This document shows, piece after piece, positions 24,466-33,070 of a stretch of DNA of 64,000 nucleotides. Every line of letters begins with the position of its first letter. Positions within the stretch are counted from its first letter, which is position 1. A program made the translations under genes and the position numbers. The DNA is taken from positions 124,001 through 188,000 of the forward strand of contig NZ_BMPW01000013.1 of assembly GCF_014647795.1 (NCBI RefSeq). The letters are read 5' to 3'. The notes beneath the pieces were generated by a model. That model was not told the origin of the DNA and searched no databases. It saw nothing but the letters and a program-made list of their open reading frames with translations. This DNA is from Actinoplanes campanulatus (lineage in GTDB: Bacteria; Actinomycetota; Actinomycetes; Mycobacteriales; Micromonosporaceae).

Positions 24466-25581
24466 ATGCCCGTACCCCTCTCGATCCTCGACCTCGCGCC
24501 GCTGGTCTCCGGCGGTGACGTGACCGACGCGCTGCGCCGCACGCTCGATCTGGCCCGAAGGGCCGAGCAGTTCGGCTACCACCGCTACTGGGTGGCCGAA
24601 CACCACTTCACCCCCGGCGTGGCCAGCTCCCAGCCGGCGCTGCTGCTCGGCCAGATCGCCGCGGTCACCGACCGCATCCGGCTCGGCTCCGGCGCCGTGC
24701 AGACCGGCTTCCAGACCGCGCTGTCCATCGTGGAGCAGTTCGGGCTGCTCGACGCGCTGCACCCGGGCCGCTTCGACCTGGGCCTGGGCCGTTCCGGGCA
24801 GGCCAAGAAGGAGGCGCTGCGCCTTCGCGCCGAGGAGAAGCCGCAGGAGGAACGGGTCGTCGACGGGCTGCTCATCCCGAAGCCGTTCTCCTGGGCGCCG
24901 ATCTTCGCCTCCAAGCGGACCGCCTTCGCCGGCGGCTTCCTCCACCAGCCCGGCGCCGAACCGCTCGGCCTCACCGAGATCCTGGACCAGATCGACGCGC
25001 TGCTGGCCGGGCCGGTCACCGACGACGAGGGCAACGAGGTGGTCGCCGTCCCGGGCGCCGGCGCCGACCTGGAGGTGTGGCTGCTCGGCAGCAGCGGCGG
25101 CGAGTCGGCCCGTACGGCCGGGGCCCGCGGGCTGCCGTTCGCCGCCAACTACCACGTCGCCCCGGCCAAGGTCCTGGAGGCGGCAGAGGCCTACCGGGAG
25201 TCGTTCGTGCCGACCGCGGCGCGGCCCAGGCCACACCTCATGGTCTCCGCCGACGTGCTCGTGGCCGAGGACGACGAGACCGCCCGCCGCCTGGCGCAAC
25301 CGTTCGCCCTCTGGGTGCGCAGCATTCGTACCGGCCTCGGCGCCGTCCCGTTCCCGAGCATCGAGGAGGCCGCCCGCTTCGAGTGGACCGACCAGGACCG
25401 GGCGCTGGTCGCCGACCGGGTGACCACCCAGTTCGTCGGCTCGCCGCAGACGGTCGCCGAACGGCTGGAGACGCTCCGGCGGGTGACCGGCGCCGACGAG
25501 CTGCTGATCACCACGATCGCGCACGACCACGCCGACCGGGTTCGCTCCTACGAGCTGCTCGCCAAGGAGTGGTCGGTCTGA
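24466..25581 (+). CDS. LLM-class monooxygenase 4 (MsnO8-like)
   Basis: A 371-residue LLM oxidoreductase of the group with start PLSILDLAPLVSGGD and the YHRYWVAEHHFTPGVASSQPALLLGQIAAVTDRIRLGSGAVQ motif (usual form YWVAEHH...P). It has an insertion after LDLGLGRSGQAK that carries a basic/acidic stretch, then VWLLGSSGGESARTAGARGLPFAANYHV and a terminal TQFVGSPQTVAERLETL. It is 2 bp downstream of monooxygenase 3 and is the last gene of the operon, with 69 bp before the next gene. Cofactor and substrate are inferred from family only. Confidence 0.88.
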   Translation: MPVPLSILDLAPLVSGGDVTDALRRTLDLARRAEQFGYHRYWVAEHHFTPGVASSQPALLLGQIAAVTDRIRLGSGAVQTGFQTALSIVEQFGLLDALHPGRFDLGLGRSGQAKKEALRLRAEEKPQEERVVDGLLIPKPFSWAPIFASKRTAFAGGFLHQPGAEPLGLTEILDQIDALLAGPVTDDEGNEVVAVPGAGADLEVWLLGSSGGESARTAGARGLPFAANYHVAPAKVLEAAEAYRESFVPTAARPRPHLMVSADVLVAEDDETARRLAQPFALWVRSIRTGLGAVPFPSIEEAARFEWTDQDRALVADRVTTQFVGSPQTVAERLETLRRVTGADELLITTIAHDHADRVRSYELLAKEWSV

Positions 25582-25650
25582 GATCACGATGAGGGCTGGC
25601 CGGCGCGGGCGGGACCTGCGAGGATGCGGGCCTGATCATCAGGAGGACCG

Positions 25651-26649
25651 ATGGCTCGCCGCAACATCAGCCCGCTCCGCTGGACGCCGCCCGCGCTCGA
25701 CGACCCGGGGCCCACCGGGGAGCTGCGCGTCGCCCGGCGGCTGGCCACCGGCGGGCGCGGCCCCGAGGACGTGGTGTTCGACGCCGACGGGCGGGTGATC
25801 TGCGGGACCGGCGACGGGCGGATCGTGCGGCTCGACCCGGTCACCGGGGAGAGCACGGTGCTGGCCGACACCGGCGGGCGGCCGCTCGGTCTGCACGCGC
25901 GCGCCGACGGCACGGTCCTGGTCTGCGACCACGACCGCGGGCTGCTCGAGGTGGGCGCGGACGGGTCGGTGACGGTGCTGGTGGACACGGTGGACGGTGC
26001 GCCGCTCACCTTCGCCAGCAACGTGGTGGAGAGCGCTGACGGGACGATCTATCTCACCTCGTCGACGAGCCGGTGGAACCTCGACGACCATCTCGGTGAC
26101 CTGTTCGAGCACTCCTGCACCGGGCGGTTGCTGCGGCGCGACCCGGACGGGACCGTCACCACCCTGGCGAGCGGGCTGAAATTCGCCAACGGGCTGGTGC
26201 TCGCGCCCGACGAGTCGCATCTGCTGGTCGCCGAGACGACCGGCTACCGGGTACGGCGGCACTGGCTGGCCGGCCCGCGAGCCGGGGAGTCGGAGATCCT
26301 GGTGGAGAACCTGCCCGGGTTCCCGGACAACATGTTCCTCGGCAGCGACGGGCTGCTCTGGATCGGGATCGCGGCGCCCCGCAACGCGCTGCTGGACCGG
26401 TTGCTACCACTGCCGGGCATCCTGCGGCTGCTGGTGTGGAACCTGCCCGAGGCGGTGCGGCCCAAGGCCGTACCGATCGCCTGGGTCATGGCCTTTGATC
26501 TCGACGGCCGTCGCGTGCACGATCTGCGGATCGCCGACGGCTCCTACGGTTTCGTGACCTCGGTGGCCGAACGCGACGGGACGATCGCGCTCGGTAGTCT
26601 CACCGAGTCGGACGTGGCAGTCCTGCATCCGGTGGCGTCCGTGCACTAG
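25651..26649 (+). CDS. Strictosidine-synthase/SMP-30-like six-bladed propeller
   Basis: A 332-residue beta-propeller protein. Repeated blades are visible as GPEDVVFDADGRVICGTGDGRIVRLDP, GRPLGLHARADGTVLVCDHDRGLLEV, FASNVVESADGTIYLTSST and FANGLVLAPDESHLLVAETTGYRVRRHWL, with PGFPDNMFLGSDGLLWIGIAAPRN near the end, the arrangement of strictosidine-synthase-like and gluconolactonase-like proteins. Bacterial members are mostly hydrolases of lactones or esters; a specific reaction cannot be assigned. A start with AGGAGG 5-6 bp before the ATG is convincing. No signal peptide. The GtrA gene follows after 10 bp. Confidence 0.85.
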   Translation: MARRNISPLRWTPPALDDPGPTGELRVARRLATGGRGPEDVVFDADGRVICGTGDGRIVRLDPVTGESTVLADTGGRPLGLHARADGTVLVCDHDRGLLEVGADGSVTVLVDTVDGAPLTFASNVVESADGTIYLTSSTSRWNLDDHLGDLFEHSCTGRLLRRDPDGTVTTLASGLKFANGLVLAPDESHLLVAETTGYRVRRHWLAGPRAGESEILVENLPGFPDNMFLGSDGLLWIGIAAPRNALLDRLLPLPGILRLLVWNLPEAVRPKAVPIAWVMAFDLDGRRVHDLRIADGSYGFVTSVAERDGTIALGSLTESDVAVLHPVASVH

Positions 26650-26659
26650 GGTCGCCGAA

Positions 26660-27199
26660 ATGTGGTTGACCACCCTGGTGCGCAGACACCATGAAGCGGT
26701 GAAGTTCCTGTTGGTCGGGGGCATCTGCTTCGTCACGACGACCGTCATCAATTACGCGCTGAAACTGACCGTGCTGCACGACAAGCCGGTCACCGCGCTG
26801 GCGGTCGCGACGATCATCGCCACCGTCCTGTCCTATGTGCTCAACCGCGAGTGGTCCTTCCGCACCCGGGGCGGCCGGGAACGCCACCACGAGGCCGCGC
26901 TGTTCTTCTCGGTCAGCGCCATCGGCATCGCCCTCAACTCGCTGCCGCTCGCCGTCTCCCGGTACGTGCTGATGCTGCACGTGCCGGAGGTCAGCCGCCC
27001 GGTCCAGGAGGTCGCCGACTTCGTCTCCGGCATCGTGATCGGCACGCTGATCGCGATGTGCTTCCGGTTGTGGGCGTTCAAACGGTTCGTCTTCCCGCAG
27101 TCCGACGTACGGCCGCGGGTCCGTGTGCCGCGCGCCCGCAAGGGCGGCCCGCGCAGCAGCGTGGTGCGTCACGAGTCCGAGGTCCGCGAGGCCGGCTGA
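26660..27199 (+). CDS. GtrA-family membrane protein
   Basis: A 179-residue protein with four membrane helices: FLLVGGICFVTTTVINYALKL, ALAVATIIATVLSYVLNREWSF, ALFFSVSAIGIALNSLPLAV and FVSGIVIGTLIAMCFRLWAFKRFVF. The FLLVGG start and NREWSF and RLWAFKRFVF motifs are characteristic of GtrA proteins, thought to move polyprenyl-linked sugars or teichoic/arabinogalactan precursors across the membrane. A basic C-terminal tail (PRVRVPRARKGG) follows. It is 10 bp from the propeller gene, so co-transcription is likely, but no glycosyltransferase is next to it. Confidence 0.9.
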   Translation: MWLTTLVRRHHEAVKFLLVGGICFVTTTVINYALKLTVLHDKPVTALAVATIIATVLSYVLNREWSFRTRGGRERHHEAALFFSVSAIGIALNSLPLAVSRYVLMLHVPEVSRPVQEVADFVSGIVIGTLIAMCFRLWAFKRFVFPQSDVRPRVRVPRARKGGPRSSVVRHESEVREAG

Positions 27200-27257
27200 C
27201 GTATATCGCGGGCGTATCGGAAACCGCATACGCCACCGCAACGGAGCTACGGCTTGA

Positions 27258-27884
27258 ATGGCCCGCATGAACCGAAGGATCGTGCTCCTCGTCCTGGCAC
27301 TGCTGGGCGTCCTCTACCCCATCCGGCGGATGCTGCTGATGGCCGCTCCGCGCTGCCTGACCGGACACTGGCACGGTTGCTACGACACCGAGAACGGTGT
27401 CGTGCTGATGACGCTGGTGGGACTGCCGCCGGCGCTGGCCGTGGCGTGGGCTCTGGCGCGCTCTCGGGGCTGGCGCCGGTCGCTGGCCGAGGTGGGCATG
27501 GTCTACGGGACGGTGCCGATGGTGTGGCTGACCCTGATGCCGGGGGCCGGCGCCGGGGCCGTCGAGGGGCGGGTCAGCCTCGTCCCGCTGCGCGATCTGG
27601 TCACGATGGGCCCGCTCGGGATCGGCGGCAACCTGCTGATCTTCGCGGCGCTGGGGTTCTTCGCCCCGATGCGGTTCGCGGCGCTGGCGACCGTGCCGCG
27701 GATCCTGGCGCTCGGCGCGGGCTGCTCGATCGTGGTCGAGATCATGCAGTACGTCCTGCGCCTGGACCGGGTGTCGTCGGTCGACGACGTGCTGGTCAAC
27801 GCGGCCGGCGCGGTGCTGGCGGGACTGGCGTCCCGCCGCTGGTGGGCCACGACCGAGTCTAGGGTCGAAGTATGCGTGTCTTGA
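27258..27884 (+). CDS. VanZ-like membrane protein
   Basis: A 208-residue protein with about five membrane helices. The VanZ core is visible: VPMVWLTLMPG, then VSLVPLRDLVTMGPLGIGGNLLIFAALGFFAPM, SIVVEIMQYVLRLDRVSSVDDVLVNAAGAVLAGLA; the N-L-x-x-F and EI-Q motifs and the final SVDDVLVN are typical. In vanA-type clusters VanZ gives low teicoplanin resistance, but most chromosomal copies have unknown roles in the envelope. Starts at 27258 and 27267 are both possible. Its end overlaps the response-regulator gene by 13 bp, so it is coupled to a VanRS-like pair. No vanHAX genes are present in the window. Confidence 0.85.
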   Translation: MARMNRRIVLLVLALLGVLYPIRRMLLMAAPRCLTGHWHGCYDTENGVVLMTLVGLPPALAVAWALARSRGWRRSLAEVGMVYGTVPMVWLTLMPGAGAGAVEGRVSLVPLRDLVTMGPLGIGGNLLIFAALGFFAPMRFAALATVPRILALGAGCSIVVEIMQYVLRLDRVSSVDDVLVNAAGAVLAGLASRRWWATTESRVEVCVS

Positions 27885-28537
27885 TCGTGGAGGACGAGCC
27901 GTACCTGGCCGAGGCGGTCCGGGACGGTCTGCGGCTGGAGGCGATCGCCGCCGACATCGCCGGGGACGGTGACACCGCCCTGGAACTGCTCAGCGTCAAC
28001 TCCTACGACCTGGCGGTCCTCGACCGGGACATCCCCGGCCCGTCCGGTGACGAGGTGGCCCGGCGGATCGTCGCCTCCGGCAGCGGCCTGCCGATCCTCA
28101 TGCTGACCGCCGCCGACCGCATCGACGACAAGGCCTCCGGGTTCGAGCTGGGCGCCGACGACTACCTGACCAAACCGTTCGAGCTGCGGGAGCTCGTGCT
28201 GCGGCTGCGGGCGCTGGACCGTCGCCGCGGGCACGCCCGGCCCCCGGTCCGCCAGATCGCCGGCCTGCGGCTCGACCCGTTCCGCCGGGAGGTCTTCCGC
28301 GACGGCCGCTACGTGGCGCTCACCCGCAAGCAGTTCGCCGTCCTGGAGGTGCTGGTCGCCGCCGAGGGTGGCATCGTCAGCGCCGAGGACCTCCTGGAAC
28401 GGGCCTGGGACGAGAACACCAACCCGCTCACCAACGCGGTCCGGATCACCGTGTCGGCGCTGCGCAAACGGCTCGGTGAACCGTGGCTCATCGCCACCGT
28501 GCCGGGCGTCGGCTACCGGATCGACCCCCATGCCTAG
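27872..28537 (+). CDS. OmpR/VanR-type response regulator
   Basis: A 221-residue regulator. The receiver has the acidic pair VEDEP, the phospho-acceptor Asp51 in LAVLDRDIPG, Thr in ILMLTAAD and Lys in YLTKPF. The C-terminal winged helix shows LRLDPFRREVFRDGRYVALTRKQFAVLEVL and the recognition segment NAVRITVSALRKRLGEPWLIATVPGVGYRI. It starts inside the VanZ-like gene and overlaps the kinase gene by 8 bp, so the three are one coupled unit. The pattern is closest to VanR/CseB-like regulators of envelope stress. Confidence 0.93.
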   Translation: MRVLIVEDEPYLAEAVRDGLRLEAIAADIAGDGDTALELLSVNSYDLAVLDRDIPGPSGDEVARRIVASGSGLPILMLTAADRIDDKASGFELGADDYLTKPFELRELVLRLRALDRRRGHARPPVRQIAGLRLDPFRREVFRDGRYVALTRKQFAVLEVLVAAEGGIVSAEDLLERAWDENTNPLTNAVRITVSALRKRLGEPWLIATVPGVGYRIDPHA

Positions 28538-29600
28538 ACTCAGCGCCCGGCTGAAACTCACCCTCAGCTACGCCGGCTTCCTCATGCTGGCAGGCGGGAT
28601 GCTGCTCGCCGCCGTGTGGCTGTTCCTGCTGCGCTACGTCCCCGACCGGGCGCTCATCGTCAGCGCCGAGACGCCGGACACCGGGGTCTTCCCGGTCCGG
28701 TCCAACCTGCTCCACGTCTTCGCTCCACGGGCTGCCGCGGTGATGCTGATCCTGCTGCTGTTCGGTCTGGCCGGCGGCTGGATCCTGGCCGGCCGGATGC
28801 TGGCGCCGCTGCACCGGATCACCGCCGCGGCCCGGCTTGCCGGGACCGGATCACTGTCGCACCGGATCCGGATGACCGGCCGCCACGACGAGTTCCGGGA
28901 GCTGTCCGACGCGTTCGACGCGATGCTCGAACAGTTGGAGTCGCACGTCGACGAGCAGCGCCGATTCGCCGCGAACGCGTCACACGAGCTGCGTACCCCG
29001 CTCGCCGTCTCACGGACCCTGCTCGACGTCGCCCGCCGGGACCCGAACCGGGCCGGCGACGAGCTGATCGAGCGCCTGCACACGGTCAACCAACGGGCGA
29101 TCGACCTCACCGAGGCGCTGCTGCTGCTCAGCCACGGCGACCGCTTCGCGCGCGAGGACGTCGACCTGTCGCTGCTCGCCGAGGAGGCCGCCGAGACGCT
29201 GCTGCCGCTCGCCGAACAGCGCGGCATCACCGTGGAGGTCACCGGCGGGCCGGCCCGGGTCAGCGGCTCCCCGGAGCTGCTGGCGAGAATGGTGACTAAC
29301 CTGGTGCAGAACGCCATCGTGCACAACCTGCCGGCCGGCGGCACCGTCTCCATCCACACCGGGGCCGGCCTGCTGCGCGTCGAGAACACCGGCCACCTGC
29401 TCCCGCCCGATCTGGTGCCGACGCTCACCGAACCGTTCCAGCGCGCCTCGGAACGGGCCCGCACCGACGAGCACGCCGGTGTCGGGCTCGGGCTGGCCAT
29501 CGTGCACAGCATCGTGCGCGCCCACGACGGCGCCCTGGAACTCGCCCCGGGCCCGGCCGGCGGCCTCCGGATCACCGTCCGGCTTCCTGGGGCGCCCTGA
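28530..29600 (+). CDS. Membrane sensor histidine kinase (VanS/CseC-like)
   Basis: A 356-residue kinase. Two membrane helices (about 10-34 and 68-88) flank a very short extracytoplasmic loop of about 35 residues, so the signal may be sensed in or at the membrane. HAMP follows (LAPLHRITAAARLAGTGSLSHRI), then the H box FAANASHELRTPLAV with His152, the N box NLVQNAIVHNL and the G box GVGLGLAIVHSIVRAH. It should phosphorylate the regulator just upstream. Coupled to the VanZ-like gene, it may answer cell-wall stress. Confidence 0.92.
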   Translation: MPRLSARLKLTLSYAGFLMLAGGMLLAAVWLFLLRYVPDRALIVSAETPDTGVFPVRSNLLHVFAPRAAAVMLILLLFGLAGGWILAGRMLAPLHRITAAARLAGTGSLSHRIRMTGRHDEFRELSDAFDAMLEQLESHVDEQRRFAANASHELRTPLAVSRTLLDVARRDPNRAGDELIERLHTVNQRAIDLTEALLLLSHGDRFAREDVDLSLLAEEAAETLLPLAEQRGITVEVTGGPARVSGSPELLARMVTNLVQNAIVHNLPAGGTVSIHTGAGLLRVENTGHLLPPDLVPTLTEPFQRASERARTDEHAGVGLGLAIVHSIVRAHDGALELAPGPAGGLRITVRLPGAP

Positions 29601-29605
29601 TCCGG

Positions 29606-30286
29606 TCAGCGGGTTCGCCGGTATTGCGTGAAATCGGTGCTCTTGCGCAGTTCGAAGCCGATCTCCTGGTAGAGCCGGATGGCGGTCTCGTTGCGCGCCG
29701 ACGTGTGCAGGAACGGGATCTCGCCACGCTCCCGGATCCCCGCCGCGACCGCCCGCACCAGCCGGGTGGCCAGCCCCCGCTTGCGGAACCCCGGATCGGT
29801 GCAGACCGCGCTGATCTCGGTCCACCCCTGCGGGTGCAGGCGCTCCCCGGCCATCGCGATCAGCCGCCCGTCCGCGGAGCGCAGCCCCAGATAGGTGCCG
29901 AGTTCCACGGTCCGCTTCCGGAACGGGCCCGGCTGGGTGCGCTCGACCAGGTCCAGCATCTCCGGGACGTCGGCGGCGCCGAGCGGCACCGCCCCGGTCG
30001 CCGGCTCGGACCGCAGCGTCGTGGCGACCAGCTGGACGCCGCCGATCCTGGTGTCCGCCTCCCAGCCGGGACGGGCCGCCCCGCCCGCCCCGGGGATCAC
30101 GACCGCCTCGCCGAGCGGGACCAGTTCCGCCAGGTCGGCCCACGCCTTCGGGTCGGCCGGGTCGGACAGGGCGTGGAACGGGGCCACCTCGTGGTCGTAC
30201 CGGGCGGCCCGCCCGTGCACGACCGCGAACCGGGCGTGCGCGCCGTGCAGCGAGTTCCAGGCGGGGTCGTCGAGCGGGTGCGTCAC
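29606..30286 (-). CDS. GNAT-family N-acetyltransferase
   Basis: A 226-residue protein with a C-terminal GNAT fold: GTYLGLRSADGRLIAMAGERL, EISAVCTDPGFRKRGLATRLVRAV (acetyl-CoA pyrophosphate loop R/Q-x-x-G-x-A of the form RKRGLA) and NETAIRLYQEIGFELRKSTDF. The first 90 residues are not a known domain. The acceptor is unknown. Its start overlaps the solute-binding-protein stop by ATGA, so it is the last gene of the amino-acid importer operon; an acetylation step on an imported amino acid such as a cysteine derivative is possible. Confidence 0.87.
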   Translation of the reverse strand: MTHPLDDPAWNSLHGAHARFAVVHGRAARYDHEVAPFHALSDPADPKAWADLAELVPLGEAVVIPGAGGAARPGWEADTRIGGVQLVATTLRSEPATGAVPLGAADVPEMLDLVERTQPGPFRKRTVELGTYLGLRSADGRLIAMAGERLHPQGWTEISAVCTDPGFRKRGLATRLVRAVAAGIRERGEIPFLHTSARNETAIRLYQEIGFELRKSTDFTQYRRTR

Positions 30287-31239
30287 TTGCCCTCGATCGG
30301 CAGGCCCGGCGGGTTGACCTCGGCCTTCTGCACCGCCTCGTTCTTCAGGTTCCAGCGGTCCAGGATACGGGCGTAGTCACCGGAGGCGATCAGCCTGTCG
30401 AGCGCCGCCGCGTACGCCTTGATCAGCCCGTTGTCCTTCTTGGTGGTGAGCGCGATCAGCCCCTGGAGGTCCTTGCCGGCGCCCGAGTAGGTGCCGACGA
30501 TCTCGGTCTGTCCGGTGGTCGCCACGTGGTAGGCCGCCGACGGGTTGGGGCCGAGGTGCAGGTCGATCTGGCCGGAGCCGAGGGCCAGGTAGACGGCCTG
30601 GTTGTTCTGGAAGTACTTGATGTCGACCGGCGCCAGCCCGGCCTTCTTCACCTCTTCGGCCCACTCCACCAGGATCTTCTCCTGGTTGGTGCCGGAGCTG
30701 ACCGACACCTTCCTACCTGCGATGTCGGCCGGCTTCGTGATGGTCAGCCCGGAGCCCTTCTTCGCGAGCCAGCCCAGGTTGTCCAGCCGGTAGGTGACGA
30801 AGTCGTACTTCTGCTTGCGCTCCTCGGTGACAGTGATGTTCGACGCGCCGAGCTGGTACTTACCGCTGTCCAGGCCGATGAACAGGTTCTCCCACGAGGT
30901 GTTCTCCAGCACCGGCTCCAGGCCCAGCGTGCCGGCGATGGCCACCGCGATGTCCGGCTCGTTGCCGATCAGCGTCTTGTTGTCGGTGGCCGCGAAGGCG
31001 AGCGGCGGGAAGCCCGATCCGGCCGCGCCGACGCCGATCACCAGCTTGCCGGACGCCTTCACGTCCGGGGGCAGCAGCGCGGCGGCCGCCTCGTCCCTGG
31101 CCGGGACGATCCGGTTCTGCTCCGGCCCGGTGTTCAGCGTGGCCGCCGCTGCCGCGGCCACCGGCTCTTCTTCGGGCGCCGCGCAGGCGGTCAGGCTCAA
31201 GGCCAAAACCGCAGACATAACCATCCATTTTGTACGCAC
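30283..31239 (-). CDS. Amino-acid ABC binding lipoprotein (family 3)
   Basis: A 318-residue solute-binding lipoprotein; the signal peptide ends LTAC (Cys19). The family 3 domain runs from about residue 60: GKLVIGVGAAGSGFPPLAF, NEPDIAVAIAGTLGLEPVLENTSWENLFIGLDSGKYQLGASNITVTEERKQKYDFVTY, then KPADIAGRKVSVSSGTNQE and ALGSGQIDLHLGPNP. The DSGKYQ and TVTEERKQKYDF elements are typical of polar amino-acid and cystine binders. The ligand is not provable. Together with the divergent taurine-type importer, cystine is a reasonable guess. ATPase and permease genes are upstream in the same operon. Confidence 0.9.
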   Translation of the reverse strand: MRTKWMVMSAVLALSLTACAAPEEEPVAAAAAATLNTGPEQNRIVPARDEAAAALLPPDVKASGKLVIGVGAAGSGFPPLAFAATDNKTLIGNEPDIAVAIAGTLGLEPVLENTSWENLFIGLDSGKYQLGASNITVTEERKQKYDFVTYRLDNLGWLAKKGSGLTITKPADIAGRKVSVSSGTNQEKILVEWAEEVKKAGLAPVDIKYFQNNQAVYLALGSGQIDLHLGPNPSAAYHVATTGQTEIVGTYSGAGKDLQGLIALTTKKDNGLIKAYAAALDRLIASGDYARILDRWNLKNEAVQKAEVNPPGLPIEGK

Positions 31240-31265
31240 AAAAGCTCCCGGTTCGTGGAATGCGA

Positions 31266-32021
31266 TTAGACGAGGACCTTGGAGAGGAAGGCTCGAGTCC
31301 GTTCGTGACGGGGGTTGTCCAGCACCTCGTGCGGCGGCCCCTGCTCGACGATCCGGCCGGAGTCCATGAAGACGACCGTGTCGGCGGCCTCCCGGGCGAA
31401 CCCGATCTCGTGCGTCACCACGATCATCGTGGCGCCGGCCCGGGCCAGCTCGTGCAGCACGTCGAGGACCTCGCCGACGAGTTCCGGGTCCAGCGCCGAG
31501 GTCGGCTCGTCGAAGAGGATCAGCTTCGGGTCCAGGGCCAGCGCCCGGGCGATGGCGACCCGCTGCTGCTGCCCGCCGGAGAGCTGCCGCGGGTAGGCGC
31601 CGGCCCGGTCGCCGAGCCCCACCAGACCCAGCAGCTCGTGCGCCTTCTCGTTGGCGACGCCCTTGTACCTGCCGAGCGCCGAGATCTGCGCCTCGGCGAC
31701 GTTCTGCAGGGCGGTCAGGTGCGGGAAGAGGTTGAAGTTCTGGAAGACGAAGCCGATCCCGGCCCGCTGCCTGAGGATCTGCCGCTCGCTGAGCTCGTGC
31801 AGACGGTCGCCGGCCTGGCGGTAGCCGATCAGCTCACCGTCCACCCGGACCGTGCCGCGGTCCACCTTCTCCAGGTGGTTGATGCAGCGCAGCAGGGTCG
31901 ACTTGCCGGAGCCGGACGGGCCGAGGATCACGGTCACCGTGCCGGCCCGCGCCGTGAGGTCGATGCCGCGCAGCACCTCCACGGCGCCGAAGGACTTGTG
32001 CACACCGGTGAGTTCGATCAT
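31266..32021 (-). CDS. Amino-acid ABC importer ATPase
   Basis: A 251-residue ATPase of the polar amino-acid importer class: Walker A GPSGSGKST, FVFQNFNLFPHLTALQNV (Q loop), signature LSGGQQQRVAIARAL, Walker B LILFDEPTSALDPELV and VTHEIGFAREAADTVVFMDSGRIVEQG. The ATG at 32021 overlaps the stop of the permease gene (ATGA). It works with the flanking permease and binding lipoprotein. Confidence 0.94.
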   Translation of the reverse strand: MIELTGVHKSFGAVEVLRGIDLTARAGTVTVILGPSGSGKSTLLRCINHLEKVDRGTVRVDGELIGYRQAGDRLHELSERQILRQRAGIGFVFQNFNLFPHLTALQNVAEAQISALGRYKGVANEKAHELLGLVGLGDRAGAYPRQLSGGQQQRVAIARALALDPKLILFDEPTSALDPELVGEVLDVLHELARAGATMIVVTHEIGFAREAADTVVFMDSGRIVEQGPPHEVLDNPRHERTRAFLSKVLV

Positions 32022-32926
32022 CTCCGCAGAGCCGCCCTGAGTCGCTGGAACGGGGTGGGCGGCAGGGTGCGCAGCGCGCCGCGGGCGAAGTGCCGTTCGG
32101 TGTAGTACTGCAGGATCGACAGCAGCGCGGTGAGGATCACGTACCAGACGGTGGCGACCATCAGCAGCGGCACCACCCGGCCGTTGCGCCCGTAGATCAC
32201 CTGGACCTGGTAGAAGAGTTCGCCGATCGCCAGGATGTACACCATGGACGTGCTCTTGAGCAGGCTGATCAGCAGGTTCGCGGCGTTCGGCAGGATGGCG
32301 CGCATGGCCTGCGGCAGCACGATCCGGTAGAACTGCCGCCACTTCGGGATGCCCAGCGCGGCCGCCGCCTCGTGCTGACCCTGGTCCACCGAGAGCAGCC
32401 CGGCCCGGATCACCTCACCGGCGTAGGCCGCCTCGTGCAGCGCCAGGCCGAGCAGCGCCGCGCCGAACGAGCTGATCAGGTTCACCGTCGGGAACGACCA
32501 CCCCGGCCCGAACGGGACGCCGACCTGCAACGTCTCGTAGAGGTAGCCGAGGTTCGCCCAGAACAGCAACTGCACCAGCAGCGGCACGGACCGGAACACC
32601 CAGATGAAGGTCCAGCTCACCGCGGACAGCACCGGGTTGGGTGACAGGCGCATCGCGGCGAGCGGGATGCCGCCGAGGAAGCCGAGGACCGCGCCGGCGA
32701 GGGTCAGCTCGACGGTGAGCAGCAGCGCCTCGACGATCGACTCCTCCAGGAAGTACCCGAAGAAGGTCGGCCAGTCCCAGCCCGGGTTGGTGGCCAGGCC
32801 GTGGACGAACTGGGCGAGCAGCACCAGCACCAGGGCGGCGCCGGCCCATCTCCACGGATGGCGGGCCGGTACGACGACGAGTTCGCCGTCGGCCCCCTTC
32901 GTCCGCTGCGGGATCAGCAGGGTCAT
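32018..32926 (-). CDS. Amino-acid ABC importer permease
   Basis: A 302-residue permease of the His/Gln/Cys class. After a cytosolic head and a first membrane helix, it has LLLTVELTLAGAVLGFLGGIPLAAMRLS, YIWVFRSVPLLVQLLFW in the form FIWVFRSVPLLVQLLFW, and the loop GEVIRAGLLSVDQGQHEAAAALGIPKWRQFYRIVLPQAMR. Only one permease gene is present, so the pore is probably a homodimer. First gene of the operon, divergent from the taurine-type importer. Confidence 0.93.
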   Translation of the reverse strand: MTLLIPQRTKGADGELVVVPARHPWRWAGAALVLVLLAQFVHGLATNPGWDWPTFFGYFLEESIVEALLLTVELTLAGAVLGFLGGIPLAAMRLSPNPVLSAVSWTFIWVFRSVPLLVQLLFWANLGYLYETLQVGVPFGPGWSFPTVNLISSFGAALLGLALHEAAYAGEVIRAGLLSVDQGQHEAAAALGIPKWRQFYRIVLPQAMRAILPNAANLLISLLKSTSMVYILAIGELFYQVQVIYGRNGRVVPLLMVATVWYVILTALLSILQYYTERHFARGALRTLPPTPFQRLRAALRR

Positions 32927-33070
32927 GCGAGAACGCTAAGCAGCCGCTCAGGTAACCCACAATGCCTACTGGGTATATATGTTTAAACACATCGTTACGG
33001 CTATTGCCTCAAACTCCATCTACGCGATAGGAATAGTCGGCATTCCCGCGTACCCCTGCCAGGAGAGACC
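32927..33070. promoter_or_regulatory. Divergent promoter region of two importers
   Basis: This 144-bp stretch is much AT-richer than its flanks and separates two divergent importer operons. It contains a perfect palindrome TGTTTAAACA (32980-32989), a TATATAT run next to it, and an ATAGGA half-site (33027-33032) like half of the palindromes at 16607 and 58733. CAGGAGAG precedes the GTG/ATG region of the rightward operon. Exact promoters cannot be placed with confidence. Confidence 0.5.

Noticed and set aside
16649-25581. Natural-product biosynthetic cluster around the four LLM enzymes
   Set aside because: No polyketide, peptide synthetase, terpene or RiPP genes are present. The importer and monooxygenases fit nutrient scavenging better.
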